A stretch of DNA of 13,106 bases. Origin: an uncultured bacterium. GTDB lineage: Bacteria; Pseudomonadota; Gammaproteobacteria; Burkholderiales; Burkholderiaceae_E. The number at the start of each line of letters is the position of its first letter. Position 1 is the stretch's first letter. Location: assembly GCA_903864485.1 (NCBI GenBank), contig CAIPGD010000279.1:1-13106 (forward strand), written 5' to 3'. Positions 7,166 to 13,106 of this stretch are shown piece by piece. Both the position numbers and the translations under genes were made by a program. Below the pieces are notes generated by a model, which was not told the origin of the DNA, ran no database searches, and was given only the letters and a program-made list of their open reading frames with translations.

Positions 7166-8436
7166 CAAGGCGCTCCAATTCTCGTCACCGTTTCTCGTCT
7201 AAGCCCGGGAGCGTCCATATTCTCGCCAAGACGTTCAGTCACGGCGCCCAAGAGCCGAAGTGGAAATCGATCCACAATACTAGCCGCGATCTTTTCCCAT
7301 GTCTGACTCGCCGCGAAGTTGACCCGTTCCGACCGTTTGAGCGCAGAATCCTCGGATAATACGAGCCGGAGAAGTTGGCCATACTCCGCAAACGTCTTCG
7401 CAATCGCGATTGCCCCACCAAAATACGAAACCTCGGGTATATCGACGGATACAACAGGCCTCCCGGTTGCCAAATACTCAAGGAGCTTTTTCGGATTCCT
7501 ATACTTGTTGAACTCCAAATTTGTCTTGTAATAAAGACAGCAAACAGCAAAACATGAGAGATAAGCCGGCAAATCTTGGTACGCCTTTTGCCCCAAGAAA
7601 AAGACGTTCGGTAATGCCTGAAGAACCGAAATATCCTCATAGGACGTACCAATAAATACAAACGACACCGAAGGGTTTTCATTGGCGAGATACGCGATTA
7701 GATCAGCGTCCATTCCATTAATCTCACCCATATACCCAGCGATTCGGCCCTGCGAGGCGCTAACGATTGAGACCATGTCACCGGGCACCGGCAAGGAGTC
7801 CGTGTGAACACGCGAGAAGTGCTCAAAATCCACACCATGCCCCACATAAAACGTATTTTCGTTTCTGCCCTGGTAATGCACCAATAAAGCATGATTAACA
7901 AAAAACGCGATGTCTGCACCTCGATGGAGATCTTCTTCAAGGGTTGCCAGATAAGCAGAATCAACACCCGGGAAGACGGTGATGTTATCGACACAATAAT
8001 AGACGAGATAACAACCAAGCTCTCGTCTCAGGCGTAACGCAACCGCATTTGCAACAACGACTGTGACCCAAAGGATCGGAGTCTGAAGACCCAGACCGCT
8101 CATCGCCCGTTTGATTTGCCATGAGAGAAGTCGTTCATTGATCCAAGAAATCAGGCGCCCGCATCCTGAAATCATCGGAATTGCAAATGGCGTCATCACC
8201 CAAAGATTACGCTCAGCCAATTGAGTAGATTTTGCAAGACTCTTGAGTTTTCCCAACACCCTTTTCCAAGCAAACCGGCCATCTCGGAAGCTTGGAAATC
8301 GAATACCGGGCGAATTGACAAATAGAACGCGATTGTCCTTCGCGAACTCCCGCATGAGATGGAGATTAGAGTGCGGATTATGAAACCACCAGTCCTCACC
8401 CGCAAAGCAAATAATGTCGCGACCTCGTAGTCTCAC
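7165..8436 (-). CDS. TuaH-like GT4/GT1-type glycosyltransferase
   Basis: This 423-residue protein is a GT-B fold glycosyltransferase of the TuaH-like group. The N-terminal region has IICFAGEDWWFHNPHSNLHL, where the mature fold begins only a few residues after the chosen start. YYCVDNITVFPGVD, then HGVDFEHF, match the 'YxxxDxxxxFPG ... HGVDxxxF' blocks of this group. The C-terminal donor domain has GYMGEIN, FIGTSYEDI and the NPKKLLEYLATGRPVVS segment corresponding to the conserved E-Y-x-A-x-G-x-P-V block. I chose GTG 8436 because it overlaps the upstream stop as GTGA and has AAAGGA seven bases before it. The longer open frame back to 8526 would overlap the upstream gene by 94 bp and adds a basic tail without homology I recognise. 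It is cytoplasmic or peripheral to the membrane; the sugar is unknown. Confidence 0.85.
   Translation of the reverse strand: MRLRGRDIICFAGEDWWFHNPHSNLHLMREFAKDNRVLFVNSPGIRFPSFRDGRFAWKRVLGKLKSLAKSTQLAERNLWVMTPFAIPMISGCGRLISWINERLLSWQIKRAMSGLGLQTPILWVTVVVANAVALRLRRELGCYLVYYCVDNITVFPGVDSAYLATLEEDLHRGADIAFFVNHALLVHYQGRNENTFYVGHGVDFEHFSRVHTDSLPVPGDMVSIVSASQGRIAGYMGEINGMDADLIAYLANENPSVSFVFIGTSYEDISVLQALPNVFFLGQKAYQDLPAYLSCFAVCCLYYKTNLEFNKYRNPKKLLEYLATGRPVVSVDIPEVSYFGGAIAIAKTFAEYGQLLRLVLSEDSALKRSERVNFAASQTWEKIAASIVDRFPLRLLGAVTERLGENMDAPGLRRETVTRIGAP
7173..7176 (-). promoter_or_regulatory. Ribosome binding site for the distal GT4 gene
   Basis: On the minus strand GGAG lies seven bases before the ATG at 7165, inside the end of the upstream gene. 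It decides the start in favour of ATG 7165 over the in-frame TTG at 7168. Confidence 0.7.
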
Positions 8437-9617
8437 GATTTTATCCTTTCGACGCCGAGAGCCAGTTCTAAATACAGTTCTTCGAATTGCGCTGCGGTCG
8501 ATCGAATGTCGAATCGCTCGCGGCAAGTAGCCTGTCCGTTCCGCCCAACCCGCGCACGAGACTCCGCACTATTGGCCAACTCCGTCAACGCCGTGACCCA
8601 TTGATGATCCTCATAGGGGTCACAGAGATACCCATTCCACCCGGACTTGATCATTTCGTCGTTACATCCGACCTGGCTGGAAATAACGACTGGCAATTGC
8701 ATCATCAGTGCTTCGAGTACCGCGATGGAATGCAACTCCAAAAAAGACGGCAGTAGAAATATTTCTGATGCTGCCATCAAAGATTCGATATCCGCGCGGT
8801 AGCCAACCAGACGGACAAGCGATTCGAGTCCCTCGGCTCTGCATTGATGGCGATAGGCCTCGAGGTGGCTACCACTCCCGGCGACGACGAATACCAAAGA
8901 AGGTACAGCCCTCTTAACTGCGGCCGCAATTCGCAGAATAAGCTGGATGTTCTTTGCCGGCTCGATCCGAGCGCAGGTTAGTATAACGATCGCGTTCGCG
9001 GGAATCCCCAACTCTTGGCGAATTGTGCCCGTCCCTTTCGTGATTCGATCGGCGAGGGGGACGCCATTGCGCAAAATGACCACGCGTTCCGGCTTAGCAA
9101 TACCCTGACGAATGACATCGTCGGCCGACCTACGAGTCAGGACGACGACGCGATCTGCCTGATTTCGAAAGAAGCGCGCATAGCGGTATTGAGCAATCGA
9201 GCCGAAACCGCGAATCAGTTCAGCGCGCGGTGTGTATCGCTGATCATGGACATGCTCAATGACCGGGGTCTGAGTAATTCTGGCCGCCAGCAAACCCCAC
9301 ACATGGGCGCTAAAATTGTGGGTGTGAACAATGTCAATTTGATGTTGGCGAATATAGCGCACCAAACGACGAACAATGCCAAACGTCGTTAGACTCTTGA
9401 TTCGGTGTTCATCCTGGGCGTACTGGGTGAGCGCGCTCCCCGATGAGCGGAATTGCTCCCGAAGCTGGCCGGAACCTGAATACCCGACATGACATTGAAC
9501 TTTCGCTGAATCCAGCGATCGAACGAGATTAAGGAGGTTGGTCTCTGCGCCACCTAGCCCTAGCGTCTTGATGACGTGCAGGACCTTGACTTGGATATTA
9601 AGATCTCTACCACTCAC
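8433..9617 (-). CDS. GT4-family glycosyltransferase
   Basis: This 394-residue protein is a clear family 4 glycosyltransferase. KVLHVIKTLGLGGAETNLLNL (11-31) is the classic G-G-A-E acceptor-domain start. IVHTHNFSAHVWGLLAA (96-112) and VVILRNGVPL (179-188) are further family blocks. CARIEPAKNIQLIL (215-228) holds the Arg/Lys pair for the donor diphosphate. SFLELHSIAVLEAL (291-304) is the E-x7-E motif (E294, E302), with Leu-His-Ser in place of the usual Gly-x-Pro. The start is GTG, with AGG eight bases before it at 9626-9628. An ATG two bases upstream is out of frame, and starting at a later codon near residue 10 is possible. It ends with a GTGA overlap into the TuaH-like gene. A 66-bp spacer separates it from the acyltransferase gene; I see no clear promoter or terminator in that spacer. 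Confidence 0.9.
   Translation of the reverse strand: MSGRDLNIQVKVLHVIKTLGLGGAETNLLNLVRSLDSAKVQCHVGYSGSGQLREQFRSSGSALTQYAQDEHRIKSLTTFGIVRRLVRYIRQHQIDIVHTHNFSAHVWGLLAARITQTPVIEHVHDQRYTPRAELIRGFGSIAQYRYARFFRNQADRVVVLTRRSADDVIRQGIAKPERVVILRNGVPLADRITKGTGTIRQELGIPANAIVILTCARIEPAKNIQLILRIAAAVKRAVPSLVFVVAGSGSHLEAYRHQCRAEGLESLVRLVGYRADIESLMAASEIFLLPSFLELHSIAVLEALMMQLPVVISSQVGCNDEMIKSGWNGYLCDPYEDHQWVTALTELANSAESRARVGRNGQATCRERFDIRSTAAQFEELYLELALGVERIKS
8444..8449 (-). promoter_or_regulatory. Ribosome binding site for the TuaH-like gene
   Basis: AAAGGA on the minus strand lies seven bases before GTG 8436, within the last codons of the upstream gene. It supports the short form of the downstream protein. 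Confidence 0.7.
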
Positions 9618-9683
9618 ATGCGCCGCCTATTCAATGAATCGACAGACAGCAAACGCAAGTAGCGTTCCCCGGTGAACTACCGA

Positions 9684-11624
9684 TTAGTTGGGCACATAGA
9701 CGCTGCGGAATCGCGGTTGTTTCATCAATTGCGCACCCAAATGTTTGGCACCTTCGGGAGTCAAATGCGCACCGTCATAGGACAGTAGATAACCGTTTGG
9801 ATCGAAAAGGCGGCAGGTCAGTTCGCTCGCGCAAAGTAATGCGCTGACGTCAATAAACTCTTCAGGGGAAAAGGTCGACCGCATTTGATGATTCACTGCG
9901 ACGACATCGCTCCGAATAAAATTGGCCATATCGAACCGAGCCTTAACCGGAAGATTGAGCAAAGTCCTCGCGGTCACCTGTCCCAGGTTCTTGGAACCGA
10001 AGATGAGAACCGGCTTATTAAATTCCGCTCGGAGATTTCGAGTGCTCTCGGGCAACATCGCTGCGACCCAGGGACTCCAGGCCGACGACAGCCAAATTTC
10101 ATCGGCTTCATTCAGTTGGCGCTTTAGGTTGTCGTGCTCATACCACCCAGTGCGCTCGCATGCTGTCCGTCTTGATGACTGGATGGAGGCCGTGAAACTC
10201 CGATGAAGGTACAGATTTCCACAATCACTCGAAATGAAGTGGGTCGAGACCTGAAGGCCACTCAACATCCCGGTTTCGTTAATCACATTGACGAGATCTT
10301 TGGCGAAGCTATCGCCGACAATCAATACTTTCTTTCTTTTTGAATCGTCGAAGGGTTGATCCAACGCAGCAAGAAAAAGTCGATCGGTGTATCGAGACAT
10401 CTGGATCGTATCCAGGCTGGCAAGCGAACGATCGTCGCTCGCGAATCGATTTGGGAATCCATCACTCACGAAGCCGAGCGTGCCTAGAACAATTAGAACA
10501 AGACTTCCGCCCAATCCCCATGACCAGACTTTTGCGCTGGAAATTATCTTTTCGCTTCGGAAAGGCTTTTCGACAAATCGCCAGCTTAGGTATGCGATGA
10601 CCATGACAACGACTGACAACATGGCCAGAGAAACTGGCTCAGGTCTCTCTGCACTGCGTTGCCGAGCGAAGGCAAAAAGTGGTTGATGCCAAAGATACGC
10701 GCTATAACTAACGAGGCCAATCCCGACAAATGGGGGACTGGCGAGTAGGCGACCGACAAATACCCTCTGGGTGGCATATACAATCAGAATGGCCGTGCCA
10801 AGGGTTGGGACGAGGGTATAGATACTGGGGAACGGGGTCTGGCGGTCAAAGATAAAAATTGGCAGTACCACCAGAGCCACCCCTAGCCCCGGGATCGTTT
10901 CATCTCGAATCTTTGCAATTGAGTAAGCGCGATCGCGGCTCGGATTGACCGGCTGTTGCGATTCGCTTATGGGGGTTTGCGCCAAATGGAGCGAAACACA
11001 AGCGCCGATCAACAACTCAAACCCGCGAGTTGGCAAGAGGAAAAAGGTAAAGAATGGCTTATCAACAGAAGTCCATTGGGCCAAGATCAGGCTTGCCAGC
11101 GCTAATAGGATGAGAGCTACTAGGGTCCACCGGCGACCAAATTTCCAGACCGCGAGAAAAAATACAGGGAACAGCAGGTAGTACTGAGCCTCGACCCCAA
11201 GACTCCAGGTGTGTAACAGCGGCTTAAGTTCGGAAGCGCTATCGAAGTAGCCGCTCCAATGCCAAAACAGGAAGTTCGATGCGAAGAGCGTGACGGCGAT
11301 CAGGCTTAAGGAAAAGTTTTTTAAGTCCGCCGGGAGCAGGCTGCCCCAGGCTAGCGGGATGCTAACGGTTAGAACGAGTAGAAGTGCGGGAAGGAGACGG
11401 CGGGCGCGCCGCTCATAGAATCGCGCCAGGTTGAACGTTCCCGCACTCGTGTCAACCAGGATCGCCGAGGTAATCAAGTAGCCACTGATGACGAAGAAAA
11501 CGTCAACCCCTACAAAGCCGCCGCTAAAAACCTTAAACCCGGCATGAAACAAGATCACCGGCAGAATAGCCAGAGCCCGCAGACCGTCCAGTTCTTTTCG
11601 GTGCCGTGGGGGCTTATCCGTCAC
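9684..11624 (-). CDS. OafA-type acyltransferase (AT3 membrane domain plus SGNH domain)
   Basis: This 646-residue protein has the two-part OafA/OatA layout. Residues 1-390 or so form an acyltransferase-3 membrane domain of about ten segments, starting RKELDGLRALAILPVILFHAGF with the conserved FHAGF His (H27). Then come GGFVGVDVFFVISGYLIT, the FYERRARRLLPALL basic motif (70-83) and LLHTWSLGVEAQYYLLFP. A linker leads to an SGNH domain with GDSF (Ser439) and a C-terminal DGAH (Asp617, His620), giving a plausible triad. Such proteins move acyl groups, usually acetyl, across the inner membrane onto glycans in the periplasm. GTG 11624 is chosen because it lies 19 bp after the upstream stop and just before the conserved region. 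The longer frame starts with TTG and overlaps the upstream gene by 68 bp. The site before GTG is weak, so the start is less sure than the family. Confidence 0.9.
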   Translation of the reverse strand: MTDKPPRHRKELDGLRALAILPVILFHAGFKVFSGGFVGVDVFFVISGYLITSAILVDTSAGTFNLARFYERRARRLLPALLLVLTVSIPLAWGSLLPADLKNFSLSLIAVTLFASNFLFWHWSGYFDSASELKPLLHTWSLGVEAQYYLLFPVFFLAVWKFGRRWTLVALILLALASLILAQWTSVDKPFFTFFLLPTRGFELLIGACVSLHLAQTPISESQQPVNPSRDRAYSIAKIRDETIPGLGVALVVLPIFIFDRQTPFPSIYTLVPTLGTAILIVYATQRVFVGRLLASPPFVGIGLVSYSAYLWHQPLFAFARQRSAERPEPVSLAMLSVVVMVIAYLSWRFVEKPFRSEKIISSAKVWSWGLGGSLVLIVLGTLGFVSDGFPNRFASDDRSLASLDTIQMSRYTDRLFLAALDQPFDDSKRKKVLIVGDSFAKDLVNVINETGMLSGLQVSTHFISSDCGNLYLHRSFTASIQSSRRTACERTGWYEHDNLKRQLNEADEIWLSSAWSPWVAAMLPESTRNLRAEFNKPVLIFGSKNLGQVTARTLLNLPVKARFDMANFIRSDVVAVNHQMRSTFSPEEFIDVSALLCASELTCRLFDPNGYLLSYDGAHLTPEGAKHLGAQLMKQPRFRSVYVPN

Positions 11625-11643
11625 AATCGGAGGACTCTCGTGG

Positions 11644-12813
11644 TTAGCCTGCTGCGGGTGATGGATTCCAGTTGCGCGCGGCGCGACACAGGGCAATGAA
11701 GTCCGGTTCAAGCTTCGACCAAAGCGCCTTAATGCCCTCTTGGTAGGCCAGCTTTGAGGCGACTTCGAGTTCAGCGGGGTTGGCCAGGCGCTCTCGAATC
11801 AGACGGGCGAAGTCTGCCGCGTCGAACTCACAGAACCAGCCTGCCCCGCCTTCTGAGAGCAGATCTCGATGGCAAGCGTTGTTGGAGACAATGACGGGAA
11901 GGCCGTTGACCATGTATTCGTGAATCTTTGTCGGCGGATTGAAGGTATTCCAAGGGCGTTCAGCCACCAAGCTCAAACCGATATGGGCTTTGGCAAGCAA
12001 TGCAGGGATCTCTTGGCCGGGAAGCCGACCGAGGAGGGTGACCCGGTCTTCGATCCCAAGCCTATGGACCTGCAATCGGCACTCTTCGAGTTGGGGACCG
12101 GTTGCACCAATGAGAGTGAGATGCACCGGAAGGGATTGGCGTTTAAGGAGCGCGATTGCACCAAACATGACGTCTCGACCACGCTCGGCGTTGATCGAGC
12201 CCGCAATGACCAGGCGAAGCGATTCCCCGGGTTGATACTGCCGAGGGACGGGTGTCGGGTGCAGCACATGATTTTCAGAAACCCCTAACGGCACCGTCAC
12301 TGCACGCAGTGGATGGACGCCATGCGCAAGCAGGTCCTCGCGGAGTCGGGCACCAATCGGGAGTACGACCGAAGCGCGTGCGGCTGCCAAGTATGAGAGT
12401 CGGGTCAATATCATATTGAACCAGCGCACTAAACGTGTCGGGGCATGACTGTCGAACAACTGTGATGGATGGACATTCCAGTAAAGAACCGTTGGGAATG
12501 AGGCGGGCAAGCCCAATCGGACGGGCGCCATTTGACTCCCGAGAAGGAGTACGAGATCAGGGTTACGTTTCGCGATCCAGGGGATGAGCCGTAGGCACCA
12601 CCACCACATTTGCAGTCGAGATCCACCGGGGGAGGACAACACCTCCACCGAGACCGAAAGGTCTTCAAGTTCGCGCTGGAATCGAATGTCCCGAACGACA
12701 ACGATGACCCGCCATCGAGACGCCAATGAACCAATTCGCTGGCGAAAGTCCTGGTAACCGGTCTGGTCATCGTAGAACCAGACCGGAACAATCGCGAGTG
12801 GCCTTTCGTTCAT
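11644..12813 (-). CDS. GT4-family glycosyltransferase
   Basis: This 389-residue protein is a family 4-like GT-B glycosyltransferase, more divergent than the other two. The N-terminal domain (IVPVWFYDDQTGYQDFRQRI, then PDLVLLLGSQ) lacks the G-G-x-E loop. The donor domain is clear: LRLVIAGSINAERGRDVMFGA (199-219), LTLIGATGPQLEE, VTLLGRLPGQEIPALLAKAHIGL, and NPPTKIHEYMVNGLPVIVSN (292-311), the usual K-x-x-E-Y-M-x-x-G-x-P-V block. No signal peptide is present; short hydrophobic stretches near 70-82 and 135-150 may give membrane contact. ATG 12813 is preferred over GTG 12819 because AGAGGT sits just upstream of the ATG and overlaps the GTG. It lies 12 bp after the membrane-protein gene and 19 bp before the acyltransferase gene, so all are probably one transcript. 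Confidence 0.85.
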   Translation of the reverse strand: MNERPLAIVPVWFYDDQTGYQDFRQRIGSLASRWRVIVVVRDIRFQRELEDLSVSVEVLSSPGGSRLQMWWWCLRLIPWIAKRNPDLVLLLGSQMAPVRLGLPASFPTVLYWNVHPSQLFDSHAPTRLVRWFNMILTRLSYLAAARASVVLPIGARLREDLLAHGVHPLRAVTVPLGVSENHVLHPTPVPRQYQPGESLRLVIAGSINAERGRDVMFGAIALLKRQSLPVHLTLIGATGPQLEECRLQVHRLGIEDRVTLLGRLPGQEIPALLAKAHIGLSLVAERPWNTFNPPTKIHEYMVNGLPVIVSNNACHRDLLSEGGAGWFCEFDAADFARLIRERLANPAELEVASKLAYQEGIKALWSKLEPDFIALCRAARNWNPSPAAG

Positions 12814-12817
12814 CAGC

Positions 12818-12823
12818 ACCTCT
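12818..12823 (-). promoter_or_regulatory. Ribosome binding site for the proximal GT4 gene
   Basis: AGAGGT on the minus strand precedes ATG 12813 by four bases and overlaps the alternative GTG at 12819, favouring the ATG as start. Confidence 0.6.
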
Positions 12824-12825
12824 AT

Positions 12826-13106
12826 TTAACGAACCGTATTCACGAGGCGTACGACAGTCGAGATCTCACTGAGTTTGGCGAACCGAAACAACCCAGCCGA
12901 ACTTCCAAAAACGATCAAGGCCAAGAGCAGACTCGAGAAGCCCCCGCTCCAAGCCGTTTGAAACCAAAGGACAGCCCAGAACGTCACACCGAGGGACAGC
13001 AAGGCCACTGCAAGTGAACGAATGCCAAGAGGACACGTGAGCAAACATCGTGCGGGCTCTCCACCCGCCAACCTGAGTAGCATTGAGGCGAGAAAGAACA
13101 CTCGGA
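12826..13106 (-). CDS. Membrane protein C-terminus, possible Wzx flippase (5' partial)
   Basis: The frame is open to the right edge, so only about the last 93 residues are seen; the apparent start at 13101 is internal to the frame. Two strongly hydrophobic segments (LAVALLSLGVTFWAVLWF and SLLLALIVFGSSAGLF) are followed by a short basic tail ending RLVNTVR. There is no soluble domain or catalytic motif in the visible part. A polytopic membrane protein directly upstream of GT4 and acyltransferase genes in a locus with a Wzy-like protein is most often a Wzx-type flippase of the polysaccharide transport family. That assignment rests on context and hydropathy, not on a recognised signature; another Wzy-like or transport protein would fit as well. 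The stop is 12 bp before the next ATG, so the two are co-transcribed. Confidence 0.55.
   Translation of the reverse strand, partial: RVFFLASMLLRLAGGEPARCLLTCPLGIRSLAVALLSLGVTFWAVLWFQTAWSGGFSSLLLALIVFGSSAGLFRFAKLSEISTVVRLVNTVR

Noticed and set aside
8437..8526. N-terminal extension of the TuaH-like protein (30 residues, very basic)
   Set aside because: It is the antisense-free overlap with the upstream GT4 gene in another frame. A strong AAAGGA site and a GTGA overlap mark GTG 8436, where the conserved fold begins.
9618..9683. Small palindrome (ATTCA-T-TGAAT) in the spacer between the acyltransferase and GT4 genes as an operator or terminator
   Set aside because: A 5-bp arm with a single-base centre is expected by chance and has no T-run or promoter next to it.
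11869..12288. Open frame of 139 codons on the plus strand opposite the right-end GT4 gene
   Set aside because: It is a shadow of a clear GT4 coding region, with no family motif and no ribosome binding site of note.

Overview
The window is part of an exopolysaccharide or O-antigen type biosynthesis locus, almost fully coding, with no RNA gene, transposon, CRISPR array or phage gene that I can see. The gene families, Shine-Dalgarno-like sites, frequent GTG starts and moderate-to-high G+C fit a proteobacterium, perhaps a gammaproteobacterium. No universal marker is present, so this placement is weak.

Left block (about 1-6083, plus strand, one apparent operon): a pyruvyl transferase cut by the left edge, two GT2 glycosyltransferases, a TylF/MycF-type O-methyltransferase, a Wzy/O-antigen-ligase-type membrane protein, and a secreted protein of a family I cannot name. 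A four-unit 11-bp tandem repeat sits on the stop codon of the second GT2 gene.

Right block (about 13106-6059, minus strand, a second apparent operon), in transcription order: the C-terminal end of a membrane protein cut by the right edge (possibly a Wzx flippase), a GT4 glycosyltransferase, an OafA-type acyltransferase with an SGNH domain, a GT4 enzyme, a TuaH-like GT4 enzyme, and a last GT4 enzyme. The two blocks converge, and their last genes overlap tail to tail by 25 bp with no visible terminator.

Working model (inference): up to six glycosyltransferases build a lipid-linked repeat unit. The methyltransferase, pyruvyl transferase and acyltransferase add methyl, pyruvate ketal and acyl groups. 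A flippase moves the unit across the inner membrane, and the Wzy-like protein polymerises or ligates it outside. The secreted protein encoded just after Wzy may act on or bind the finished polymer. Missing from the window are the initiating sugar-phosphate transferase, nucleotide-sugar synthesis genes, and chain-length or export proteins (Wzz/Wzc, Wza); these may lie outside. Several gene starts were revised from the longest open frame on the basis of overlaps and ribosome binding sites.
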